A DNA stretch of 32,808 nt, taken from the IMG/VR virus record IMGVR_UViG_3300032326_001552, positions 1 through 32,808 of that record. One strand, given 5' to 3'. The notes under the pieces were generated by a model. It did not search any database. It was given only the letters and a program-made list of their open reading frames with translations, and was not told the origin of the DNA. This DNA is from a virus. Both the position numbers and the translations under genes were made by a program. Positions within the stretch are counted from its first letter, which is position 1. Each line of letters starts with the position of its first letter. Below are positions 14,582 to 22,406 of the stretch, piece by piece.

Positions 14582-15982
14582 ATGAACGAACCAACAAGAG
14601 AACTGTTAGAGGTGAGCCTGCTGGAGCCGTGGGAACTGAATCCGCGCGGGACGGAGCTGCGGGGGATTCCTGAGTTTGCCGCACAGATTGAGCATGAGGG
14701 CGGCATCAAAGATGATCTGCATGTGTTCATGCACAACTCACGCGCAACGGTGATGCAGGGGCATCGACGACTGGCGGTGGCGAAGCGGCTGGGGATCGCG
14801 CAGGTATGGTGCAAGGTGCATGTGATGACGGAGGCAGAGGCGTTTCTGCATTTGCTGACGTTGCAGAATGGCTGTGACCCGTTTGATTCGCGGGAGTTGG
14901 CACTGGCGGCACGGACGGCGGTGAAGCTGGGGATTGAGCGCATGGAACTGACGGGCGCGATGCATCGCGATGAGGAGACGGTGCAGCTTTATTTGGACCT
15001 GGGACGACTGCCGCATCGGGCGCAGGAGAAGGTGTATAAAGGCGCGGTGGCCCTGAGGACGGCGCGGAGTCTGCTGCGGCTGCTGCAAGAGACGGATCGT
15101 GAGACGGTGGAAGGCGTGTTGCCGATGCTGGAGAACTCGATCACGGGTGAGCCGATGACGGAGGAGCAGGCGCGCGTGTTTCTGGATGTGCAGTATTTTG
15201 AGCCGCTGAAGCAACGCAAAAAGTGGCTAGAGCTGATGGGTAAGCTGGCGAAGAAAAGCTATCGCGTGTGCGATGGTTATTCGTTTGTTGGCTGGGAACA
15301 ACGCGATCAGTTTGTCATGGAGGGGGCGATCCCGCAGACGCTGTATGCGCGTGCGGAGGAGCACATCGACGCGGAGCTGCTCTGTGATGCGGGTAATCCG
15401 ATGACGTGGGGCGCACTGGCGGTGGCGCTAGGGGTGCCGGTGTTTTTGGCTCCAGCTCCTGCGGCGAAGGATGGCTACCTAGTGCTGGTGCGCATGAGTG
15501 CGGTGAAGGATGCGGACAGCACGCGTGAGGACAAGGTGCTGCATACGCGTGAGACGCGGAAAAAGAAGGGCGAGGATAGAGGGGAGAGGATGGAGGAAAG
15601 AGGGGGAGAAGAGAAAAGGGCGAGAATAGAGGGGAGAGAGGGAGAAGAGGAGAGTGATGATGTTCAAGTCTCTGAGTCTCCAAGTCTCCCAATCTTTGAT
15701 CTGGCACGGTGGCGGCGGGTGCTGGAGGCGCTGATGAGCAAGAAAGACACGGTGATGCAAGATGCGCTGTGGAAGCCGCTGGTGTGCCTGCAATGGGAGG
15801 CACTGTCTGCGGTGCTGCCACCAGAAATCTACGCCGCGATGATGGGCGACATGAATGCCGATGAAGCAGCGAACCGTCGCGGCCTGCGCTGGTGCTACTT
15901 GGCATTGCTCGCCCTGGCTTTGCGAAACAACAGCGACATGGAAACCGAGATCGCGGAGATCGAAGCAAAGCTCGGTGTGTAG
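14582..15982 (+). CDS. ParB/Srx-like domain protein with acidic-basic linker
   Basis: This protein of 466 residues starts from ATG 14582. ATG 14573 adds three residues. Residues 8-95 match the ParB N-terminal (ParB/Srx) fold, with an LLEPWELNPRG opening and a GHRRLAVAKRLG motif at about residues 60-71. Here GHRRLAVA takes the place of the ParB GERRxRA nucleotide-binding motif. Residues 100-200 are helical and may be the HTH part. Residues about 318-360 are a purine-tract-encoded linker of Arg, Lys, Glu and Gly. The last 105 residues are a helical domain. Phage proteins of this type act in partition, or as DNA-processing ParB-like nucleases. No ParA gene is present. It precedes the primase. 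Confidence 0.7.
   Translation: MNEPTRELLEVSLLEPWELNPRGTELRGIPEFAAQIEHEGGIKDDLHVFMHNSRATVMQGHRRLAVAKRLGIAQVWCKVHVMTEAEAFLHLLTLQNGCDPFDSRELALAARTAVKLGIERMELTGAMHRDEETVQLYLDLGRLPHRAQEKVYKGAVALRTARSLLRLLQETDRETVEGVLPMLENSITGEPMTEEQARVFLDVQYFEPLKQRKKWLELMGKLAKKSYRVCDGYSFVGWEQRDQFVMEGAIPQTLYARAEEHIDAELLCDAGNPMTWGALAVALGVPVFLAPAPAAKDGYLVLVRMSAVKDADSTREDKVLHTRETRKKKGEDRGERMEERGGEEKRARIEGREGEEESDDVQVSESPSLPIFDLARWRRVLEALMSKKDTVMQDALWKPLVCLQWEALSAVLPPEIYAAMMGDMNADEAANRRGLRWCYLALLALALRNNSDMETEIAEIEAKLGV
15549..15653 (+). repeat. Purine-rich coding tract with internal duplication
   Basis: About 100 nt of almost pure A/G inside the ParB-like gene contain two copies of GCGAGRATAGAGGGGAGAG, about 50 bp apart. 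The tract encodes a charged linker (RKKKGEDRGERMEERGGEEK and on). A pyrimidine-rich AAGTCTCTGAGTCTCCAAG stretch follows (from about 15665). It looks like an intergenic-style filler captured in frame. Confidence 0.6.
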
Positions 15983-16047
15983 CGCGTCCAACGACCCGGC
16001 TGTGCAACCTCTAAGCTCAGTAGGAATCAAAACAGGAGGATGGCGTG

Positions 16048-17328
16048 ATGCGTGATTTTGAAGACATTAAGTTCGAGGTGCTGGATCGCGTGGATGCGGT
16101 GCGGGTGGCGGAGTGGTGCGCGGTGGGTGGCATGAAGCGGGTGAAGGAGGGGCATTTCACAGCACCTTGTCCGTTTCATGCGGAGAAGTCGGCGAGCTTT
16201 AACATTGGCGGCGGTGGTGCATTTCGGGGCCGCATGCATTGTTTTGGCTGCGGCTGGGATGGCGATGTGATCGCCTTTTGGATGCAGGTGAAGGGCTGCG
16301 ATTTTAAGCAGGCTCTGATGGACCTAGCGCGTGAGGCAGGGGTGAGCGTGGGCGACGGCATCGACTACGGGCCACGTGCGGAGCGGCCGGTGGCGCGGCA
16401 GCCGGAAAGGGCGCTTGATGAGGCCCAACTGCCGCCTGAGCTGCCGCCACTCCGTCATCTGAGACGTGAGGAGTGCGAGATCGTGGCGCAGACGCGGGGA
16501 CTGGACGCGGAGGCGGTGTGGCTAGCGGCGAGGCAGTATCAACGAATGGCCTTTTCGATGTGGCCTTTGTATCGCCGCTGGAATGGGGCGTGGCTGCCGC
16601 GATGCCTGGTGCATGGGAAGAATGGCTGCGGGCTGGAGAAGCCGAACTGCGTGGCGGAGGCGACGTTTCCGAGCTGGTGTGCGATTGATCGCACGCGGCG
16701 GGTGGCGGAGTTTCGCAGGCTGGATAATGCGCTGTATGAGATCAGCGAGGGGAAGACGATCAAGGCGTGGAGCACACGTGGCAAGAGCTGGCCGATCGGC
16801 GCGAGCATGATCGGTGACAAGATGGCGGTGATGCTGGTGGAGGGCGGGCCGGACATGCTGGCGGCGTATCATTTTCTCATGCGACATCGCATGCATGAGC
16901 GGGTGGCGGTGGTGTGCATGCTGGGCGCGGGGAATCGGCTGCATGCGGATGCTTTGCCGTATTTTCAAGGTCGCCGAGTGCGAATCATGGTGGATGCGGA
17001 TGCGCTGAAGGATGGTGAGATCGAGGAGGGGAAGAGACCGAAGAAGCGCACGATACCGGGCATGGAGGCGGCGGCACGGTGGGGGGCGCAACTGACCGAG
17101 GTGGGCGCGGTGGTGGAGACGTTTTGCGTGGGGCCACGCTATGACCCTGATGACATCGCGGCGTGGGGGCGGCGTGAGATCGACGGCTCAGCGGTGCGTG
17201 TGCTGACGCCGGGACTAACGCTGCGCGATGGGACGCAGGTGAAGGACCTCAACGATTTGGCGAAGTGCAGCGATGACGTGACGGGGAGCGCGGATGTGCG
17301 CGAGGCGTTCACGGTGTGGGATTTCTGA
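16048..17328 (+). CDS. DnaG-type primase, CHC2 zinc finger plus Toprim
   Basis: This protein of 426 residues makes RNA primers for phage replication. A CHC2 zinc-binding site is visible: Cys41 and His44 (CPFH), then Cys65 and Cys68 (CFGC). A Toprim-like core follows, with VEGGPDMLAA around residue 263 and MVDADA around residue 313. No hexameric helicase domain is fused, and a separate P-loop helicase follows. The start was chosen at ATG 16048 because AGGAGG (16034-16039) lies 8 nt upstream. GTG 16045 is the alternative. The 3' part has a KDLNDLAK motif common to phage primases. The gene is in the early operon between the ParB-like and helicase genes. Confidence 0.85.
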   Translation: MRDFEDIKFEVLDRVDAVRVAEWCAVGGMKRVKEGHFTAPCPFHAEKSASFNIGGGGAFRGRMHCFGCGWDGDVIAFWMQVKGCDFKQALMDLAREAGVSVGDGIDYGPRAERPVARQPERALDEAQLPPELPPLRHLRREECEIVAQTRGLDAEAVWLAARQYQRMAFSMWPLYRRWNGAWLPRCLVHGKNGCGLEKPNCVAEATFPSWCAIDRTRRVAEFRRLDNALYEISEGKTIKAWSTRGKSWPIGASMIGDKMAVMLVEGGPDMLAAYHFLMRHRMHERVAVVCMLGAGNRLHADALPYFQGRRVRIMVDADALKDGEIEEGKRPKKRTIPGMEAAARWGAQLTEVGAVVETFCVGPRYDPDDIAAWGRREIDGSAVRVLTPGLTLRDGTQVKDLNDLAKCSDDVTGSADVREAFTVWDF

Positions 17329-17376
17329 AATGACAGCGTGAGACACAAGCAACCAACAACCAACCGGAGAAGAAAC

Positions 17377-18990
17377 GTGGCGAAAAAACAGACAACGAAG
17401 GAGCCGAAGAATCCGCGACGCGGGAAGGTGAGCAAGCCTGCTGAGGGCGAGCCTGCTACGTTCGTGGCGGGGGATGCGGAGGCACCCAAAATGTTTGATG
17501 ACGCGGCGGTGGCCGAGGAGATGCGCATGTATTGGCGCAGTGGTGATGGTGATAACTTTATGATGCAGGGCGCTGATGGCAGGTGGCAACGCTGGCCGCA
17601 GCAGGCGACGATTGATTTTATGCGCAGTCTGCCTGGCCGGATGGTGGCGATCAAGGCACGTGAGAATGAGATGCTAAGTGAGGCGAAGCGGGTGATGCTG
17701 CATGTGCGCAAGCACCGAAGCCTGGACGAAGTGCTGCCGTCGCTACCGGGCTATCAGAGCCGCATTTACACGCTGGACAGCGGGGAGCGTGTGCTGGTGA
17801 AGCAGGCTCCAAAACTGATCGAGCCGGTGGCGGGTGATTGGAGCCACATGAGAGCACTGATCGAGGGACAACTGGATCGACGTGAACTGGGTGGCATTGA
17901 TCAGACGCCGTGGTTTTATTCCTGGTGTCAGGTAGCGGCGGATAGCATCCGGCGTGGTGAGCCTGGGCATTGGAGACAGGGCCATGCAATGATCCTGGCG
18001 GGGCCACGTGGGTGTGGGAAGAATCGGCTCCAGGAGCAGGTGATCACGCCGCTGCTCGGTGGCTATGGGCGCTACTGTGACCCGGCGAAGTTTTTGTTTG
18101 AGAGCGATGAATTTAACGGGGATGTGTTTGCGGCGGAGCATCTGATGCTCTCAGAGATTCCGACGCCGTCGCAACGCACGGTGGATCGCACGAGCCTGGC
18201 GGAGAAGATCAAGCAGGTGGTGGCGAATCCATCGCAGCGGATGCGATTGATGCGGACGGAGCCGTGCAGTGTGTCGCCCTATTGGCGGCTGACGATCTCG
18301 GTGAATGACGATCCAGATAAGCTGCGGTCGCTGCCGATCATCACGGCGGATTTTGGCGATAAGGTGCTGGTGTTTCACTGTGCGGCTAAGCCGCTGCCGA
18401 TCATCACGACGAATAGCATCGAGAACCAGCGCGAATTCCGTCGAGTGATGGAGGAGGAATTGCCGCATTATTTGCACTGGCTGCTCAATGAGTGGCAGAT
18501 CCCGGAGGAGTTGAAGACTTATGAGGACGGAAAGAACGCGACGCGGTTTGGTTTCCGCGAGTATCATGCGCCGTGCATTAAGGACGAGTTATTCGACGAC
18601 ACACCAGCGGCTCAACTCATGAGCTTGATCGACTCGGCGGTGCTTCGTGGTGTCGAGAAGTCGGGCGAGGAGATGCTGGGGGACGGCCCGCAGGAGCTAA
18701 AGCTGTGGGATTTGGTGGGGGATAAGGAGGTGCCGCCGCTGTGGGTGAATGGTCAGCATTTGAAGATCCGTGCGTGGCACGGGAAGGCGGAGACGCTGCA
18801 AATGCTTTTGACAGGCGAAGGTGGCTGCCACTGCAACGTGGCAACTATGGCAAAGAAGCTCTTCCAGCATAACAAGTGCAGCACCCTCCTCGGGAGGCTG
18901 TTTGCTGATGAGCATTTCCGCGACATCCGCGTGACCAAAAAGGACACGTCGGCGTGGAAGGGCTGGCTCATCGTGCCGCCCTCGGTGTGA
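17377..18990 (+). CDS. Phage replication helicase, P-loop NTPase (DUF5906/SF3-like)
   Basis: This protein has 537 residues from GTG 17377, which has GGAGAAG just upstream. A GTG at 17338 is a poorer start. The basic, probably disordered N-terminus (KKQTTKEPKNPRRGK) is followed by an all-helical region. The NTPase core has Walker A GPRGCGKN at about residues 208-215 and a Walker-B-like MLSEI at about 256. Its layout, with a primase gene upstream, fits the phage/plasmid D5-like helicase families. Walker A ends in Asn rather than Ser/Thr, which some members tolerate. The C-terminal region may bind DNA. It is the last gene before the long non-coding region and probably acts at the origin. Confidence 0.75.
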   Translation: MAKKQTTKEPKNPRRGKVSKPAEGEPATFVAGDAEAPKMFDDAAVAEEMRMYWRSGDGDNFMMQGADGRWQRWPQQATIDFMRSLPGRMVAIKARENEMLSEAKRVMLHVRKHRSLDEVLPSLPGYQSRIYTLDSGERVLVKQAPKLIEPVAGDWSHMRALIEGQLDRRELGGIDQTPWFYSWCQVAADSIRRGEPGHWRQGHAMILAGPRGCGKNRLQEQVITPLLGGYGRYCDPAKFLFESDEFNGDVFAAEHLMLSEIPTPSQRTVDRTSLAEKIKQVVANPSQRMRLMRTEPCSVSPYWRLTISVNDDPDKLRSLPIITADFGDKVLVFHCAAKPLPIITTNSIENQREFRRVMEEELPHYLHWLLNEWQIPEELKTYEDGKNATRFGFREYHAPCIKDELFDDTPAAQLMSLIDSAVLRGVEKSGEEMLGDGPQELKLWDLVGDKEVPPLWVNGQHLKIRAWHGKAETLQMLLTGEGGCHCNVATMAKKLFQHNKCSTLLGRLFADEHFRDIRVTKKDTSAWKGWLIVPPSV

Positions 18991-19074
18991 GGTAATGATC
19001 TGAGCTCGCCACGATGCGAGCGATTCAGAAAATCGGCTTGTGTGACTGGCGCTTCCGCTTTGTGACGCGTCATG

Positions 19075-19091
19075 CCGTCATTGTGGAACGC
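19075..19091 (+). repeat. CCGTCATTGTGGAACGC, copy 1 of the region's main repeat
   Basis: This 17-base sequence is repeated exactly, inverted, at 19252-19268. It lies just right of the palindrome TGACGCGTCA. It may be a binding site for a replication or packaging protein. Confidence 0.7.
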
Positions 19092-19255
19092 CCAATATTA
19101 CAAGCGTGGAACGTAGTTGTGACGGCGTGCCGCCTGCAAGGCGGGGATTAGTATGCAAACAAGGCGCTTTGTTTTTATAGTAGTAGTTTGCTTGGAAGGA
19201 TTAGAACTATCAGTCACTCCGTCATTAAGAGGTTCCACGTAGATTCCGCCAGCGT

Positions 19256-19286
19256 TCCACAATGACGGAAGTGCCGTCATTGTGGA
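19256..19286 (+). repeat. Perfect 13-bp hairpin built from copies 2 and 3 of the repeat
   Basis: TCCACAATGACGG (19256-19268) pairs with CCGTCATTGTGGA (19274-19286) around the loop AAGTG. The left arm is part of the 17-base inverse copy at 19252-19268. No T-run follows, so this is not a terminator. Confidence 0.75.
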
Positions 19287-19450
19287 GGCATGAGGCGGCA
19301 CGAGGTGGGGGGGGTGGGGTAAGGAATCTTTTTCCAGCCACCCCTATCCACCCGGGTTTAATGTCTCACCGCCTTTGTGCGAGCGGACGCGCAAACGTGT
19401 TTGCGCATGGTTTGGGCGCATGCGTTGCGTTTTGCGCGGTTTCGGTGCGC

Positions 19451-19470
19451 TTTGACACCGGATGCGCATC
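19451..19470 (+). promoter_or_regulatory. WTTGACA element before small terminase
   Basis: TTTGACA at 19451-19457 lies 13 nt before ATG 19471. The ten bases right before that ATG, GATGCGCATC, form a perfect palindrome. The spacing matches other members and supports 19471 over ATG 19462 as the start. Confidence 0.45.
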
Positions 19471-20127
19471 ATGGCGCGGTCGCATGCAGAATCGGGGCTG
19501 GTGAAGCTCTACATGGCTGCGAAGGGTATGGCCCTTCGCACGGCGCAACTCCATGCCAAAAATCGGCACGGCGATTATGTGGCGTTTTTGGCGACGCAGG
19601 GAGCGAAGGCGCTCGAAGTCGCCGACCCGAGCGAAGAGCAGAAACGCGCCTTGGCCACTGTGATGGGTGGGCAGACGCCCCCCGGAGATCGGCTGGTGCA
19701 TGTGGCCCCGCCCGCGATGGAGAAGCCACAGGACCAGTGGACGCCCGAGGAATATGCCGAGTGTCAGTGCTGGGCGGGCATGGTGGCTGCCAATGCGCAG
19801 CGGCAGGTCGCACTAGATCGCGGTGATCCCATGGCCGCCATCGGCTTCGTGAAGATCGCCGCCGACTCCCTCAAATCCTACCACCTGGCCCGCCAGCGTC
19901 GAGTCCAGGCCGAGCTGGAAAGCGGACGCCTCCAGCCCATGTCGGCCTGGCAGGACGCCAAAGCCGCGCTCATGAAATTCGTCTCGCTCTTCGCGTCCTT
20001 CGAAGGCCGCATCGCCCAGAAGGCGAACCCCGACAACCCCCAGCATGCCATGCGAGCGATCAGCCAGTGGCGCGAGGAGGAATTCAATCCCGCGCTCGAA
20101 AACGTCCTCGCCGAGCTGGCTCTATGA
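19471..20127 (+). CDS. terS: Small terminase subunit candidate
   Basis: This protein of 218 residues lies directly before the large terminase and overlaps it by ATGA (20124-20127), as small terminase genes do. The N-terminal 45 residues (AESGLVKLYMAAKGMALRTA) could form the DNA-recognition HTH. The centre is helical, and the C-terminus with many Glu/Ala could contact the large subunit. It has no clear similarity to lambda gpNu1 by eye. Start 19471 was preferred over 19462 because it keeps the 13-nt spacing to the TTTGACA element. Base composition shifts from G-rich to C-rich on this strand near the middle of the gene (about 19,800). Confidence 0.6.
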   Translation: MARSHAESGLVKLYMAAKGMALRTAQLHAKNRHGDYVAFLATQGAKALEVADPSEEQKRALATVMGGQTPPGDRLVHVAPPAMEKPQDQWTPEEYAECQCWAGMVAANAQRQVALDRGDPMAAIGFVKIAADSLKSYHLARQRRVQAELESGRLQPMSAWQDAKAALMKFVSLFASFEGRIAQKANPDNPQHAMRAISQWREEEFNPALENVLAELAL

Positions 20128-21947
20128 ATTCCACCCCGCAGCAGCGTCGCACCGCCGCCGTGCAGAGCGAGGTGCTCGGCATGTTTCGCACCCAGCGGCG
20201 CAAGGCCGTCGTGCCCTGGCTGGAGGAAAACATCATCCTGCCGCGTAAGATGGCCCCGAACTCCGCCGGTCCCTTTCGCACCGCCTCGCGCCCGTTTCAG
20301 CGTCCTATTCTGGAATGTTTCAACCCCGAGGTCGGCATCAATGAATGCGGCGTCTCCGCTGGCGTGCAGATCGCAAAAACGACCATGCTTACGCTCGGAG
20401 CCGCGTATCGCCTGGTGAACGCTCCCATGCCCATCCTCATGATCGGCAGCTCACGCGACTGGACCAAGACCGAGCTCAGCGAAAAGCGCATGCAGGTGCT
20501 CATCGACGAAAATCCCATCCTCGCTGCCTGCAAGCCTGCAAACGCCGACCGCTATCGCTCCATGTCCATGGATATGGCTGGCGGCATGGTCAACCTCGTC
20601 GGCGGCAATTCCCCCGGCGCTCTCTCCGGCGGCTCCTACGGCATCACGCTCTGTGACGAAGCCTCGAAGCTCATCCAGAGCGAGAGCGAGCAAGCCCCCG
20701 AGGCCCACCCCTTCCACCTCATCGCGAAGCGCACCGACGGCTTCGGTGCGCTGGAGTTCCACTATTACAGCAGCACGCCAAACAGCCCCACGCATCCCTT
20801 CTGGCGCTACATCCTCGCCGGTGACCAGACGCATTTTTATGTCGAGTGCCCGCACTGCCACGGCTGGTTTTATCTCGACTTCATTGGCCGCCCCGAAGAT
20901 GTCGAAGACTACAACACCCACCTTGGCCTCACGCTTCCCAGCGACTACCAATCGCTCACCTGGGACAAGTCCGCGCGTGAAGCCTCCGGCCAATGGGACG
21001 AGACCCGCGTCCGCGAATCCGTGCGCTACCTCTGCCCGCACAACGGCTGCGAGATCACCGAGCTACACAAGCAAGCCATGGTTGAAGGCTGCCTCGAAAA
21101 ACGCCACAACTTACTCGCCGCCAAAAATCGCCGCACCTTTATCCTGCCCTCGTTTTACTCACCCACCAAGAGCTTCGGCACCATGGCCTGGGACTTCCTC
21201 GACTCACTCAAGGACATGTTCGGCTTGCAGGACTATCACAACAGCCGCCTGGCTCGCCCGTGGACCGAGTTCAACGTCAACCTCAGGATGGACGACGTGG
21301 TCAAAGCCATCGCCGACGGCAAAAACGGCCGCCCCTTGTATCGACGCGGCACCTTGCCATTCAAGCCCCTCCGCCTCCTCCTCAATGCCGATCCAGGCGA
21401 AGCCACCACGCACTGGGAACTCGCCGCCCTCGCCCACGACGGCGGCGTTTGGGTTTGCGACTGGGGCACCGTCGTCTCCTCCAAAGACCTGCTAACCACC
21501 GACTTCCTCCGCGCCCGTCACATCATCGTCGAGGGCACCGGCGAGAAAATCTTTCCCGTCCGTGGCTACCTCGACACCGGATGGCAGCAGGACGATCAAC
21601 TCGACGTCTGCGCCGCGTCAAAAGGCTTCTTCATTCCTGTCAAAGGTTCTGATGCCAAGCATGGTCAACTCCACGAGACCCGCGTCGCCACGCGTCCGCA
21701 GATGTCCCTCCTCGTGTTCAATGACCGCGAGATCAAAAACATGCTCTACGCCAACCGCATGATGAAGCGCATCGACGGTGCCTTCCACTTGCCCACCGAC
21801 GCCGACCCCGAAGTGAAGCTCGGCCACACTGGCCAAAAACGCGACGCCGATGGCGAGTGGCAACGCGTCCCCCACGACCACTTCGGCGACTGCTCCAAAT
21901 ACACCTGTATTGAATACCAGCTCCTCCGCGCTGGTGGGATGCTGTAA
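20124..21947 (+). CDS. terL: Terminase large subunit, GpA family
   Basis: This 607-residue protein is the ATPase and nuclease that packages phage DNA. The start is ATG 20124 inside the ATGA overlap, and upstream in-frame starts are less likely. The family signature for lambda GpA-type terminases is visible. The N-terminus has LPRKMAPNSAGPFRTASRPF, and a deviant Walker A, SAGVQIAKTT, lies at about 78-87. Walker B, ITLCDEAS, lies at about 174-181. A CPHCHG knuckle at 242-247 pairs with a later CPHNGC. A nuclease domain fills the C-terminal half. GpA-type terminases cut at cos, so a cohesive-end genome is expected, with cos probably just upstream. Confidence 0.88.
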   Translation: MNSTPQQRRTAAVQSEVLGMFRTQRRKAVVPWLEENIILPRKMAPNSAGPFRTASRPFQRPILECFNPEVGINECGVSAGVQIAKTTMLTLGAAYRLVNAPMPILMIGSSRDWTKTELSEKRMQVLIDENPILAACKPANADRYRSMSMDMAGGMVNLVGGNSPGALSGGSYGITLCDEASKLIQSESEQAPEAHPFHLIAKRTDGFGALEFHYYSSTPNSPTHPFWRYILAGDQTHFYVECPHCHGWFYLDFIGRPEDVEDYNTHLGLTLPSDYQSLTWDKSAREASGQWDETRVRESVRYLCPHNGCEITELHKQAMVEGCLEKRHNLLAAKNRRTFILPSFYSPTKSFGTMAWDFLDSLKDMFGLQDYHNSRLARPWTEFNVNLRMDDVVKAIADGKNGRPLYRRGTLPFKPLRLLLNADPGEATTHWELAALAHDGGVWVCDWGTVVSSKDLLTTDFLRARHIIVEGTGEKIFPVRGYLDTGWQQDDQLDVCAASKGFFIPVKGSDAKHGQLHETRVATRPQMSLLVFNDREIKNMLYANRMMKRIDGAFHLPTDADPEVKLGHTGQKRDADGEWQRVPHDHFGDCSKYTCIEYQLLRAGGML

Positions 21948-22006
21948 CGAGACCTAATTAACCCAACCCACGTTGCGCTAACCATCCCTGCCTCATGCTC
22001 GGCCCC

Positions 22007-22029
22007 TTTGACATGCGGGTCGCTGCATG
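22007..22029 (+). promoter_or_regulatory. WTTGACA element with start-codon hairpin
   Basis: TTTGACA at 22007-22013 lies 13 nt before ATG 22027. CATGC (22012-22016) pairs with GCATG (22025-22029) around an 8-nt loop, so the start codon lies in the 3' arm. Confidence 0.5.
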
Positions 22030-22365
22030 GCCGCAGTCACCATCGCCGACCTCACTTCGGACTTCCGTTTTCACGCCCGCATCTTGTATGCGGGCGATGC
22101 GAGCGCACAGCGGCAATGGCTGACGGAGCAATACCTCCTCCTGGCTGAGGATCGCAGCGGTGCCGAGATCACCGCGCAGGCTTTTGAGGGGTCTTCGCAC
22201 TCGGCGCAGTTTCGCGACTCCTCGCCGGAGCAGCGGCGGCAGGCCGTGCAGGCCGCCATCGAAGACCTCGAGGCCGAGATTGCCGGTCAAGTCGCGAAGT
22301 CGCTCTCCCGTCCCTTCGGCTTCCGCTTCCGGCCTGGCTACGAGCCTGCCACCCTGCTCGGCTGA
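22027..22365 (+). CDS. Small head-completion/connector-type protein, gpW-position
   Basis: This 112-residue protein lies between the large terminase and the portal, where lambda has gpW. It is highly helical and charged, with LEAEIAGQVAKSL and a Gly/Arg-rich C-terminus. Length and position fit gpW-like neck proteins, though no sequence signature was recognised. An 80-nt gap separates it from the terminase. Its start codon sits in the hairpin of the WTTGACA element. Confidence 0.5.
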   Translation: MAAVTIADLTSDFRFHARILYAGDASAQRQWLTEQYLLLAEDRSGAEITAQAFEGSSHSAQFRDSSPEQRRQAVQAAIEDLEAEIAGQVAKSLSRPFGFRFRPGYEPATLLG

Positions 22366-22406
22366 TCTCTGACATCTCACGTCTCACCTCTTACTTCCGT
22401 CGCCCG

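Larger units (their letters stand above)
18991..19450. other. Non-coding region with inverted-repeat cluster: candidate origin and/or cos
   Basis: This is the longest gene-free stretch (about 460 bp), lying between the helicase and small terminase genes. It holds a GCTCGC/GCGAGC hairpin (19004-19021) and the palindrome TGACGCGTCA (19063-19072). The element CCGTCATTGTGGAACGC lies at 19075-19091, with its exact inverse at 19252-19268 and a 13-base copy at 19274-19286. The last two make a 13-bp hairpin with loop AAGTG. An AT-rich stretch (about 19147-19230) lies between the inverse copies. Further right are a G-run (19304-19319) and a GCGCAAAC/GTTTGCGC dyad (19389-19406). The position suits lambda-type cos. 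The repeats and AT-rich stretch suit a replication origin. A weak hairpin-plus-T terminator lies at 19157-19176. Confidence 0.6.

Noticed and set aside
19304-19319. G-run GGTGGGGGGGGTGGGG as a G-quadruplex or cohesive end
   Set aside because: It is G-rich enough to note, but nothing else here shows a quadruplex or the exact cut site, so no separate feature is claimed.
20653-21495. Second + frame of 280 codons inside the terminase gene
   Set aside because: The product is Ser/Pro/Thr/Arg-rich, as expected for a shifted reading of a GC-rich gene, and has no start signal.
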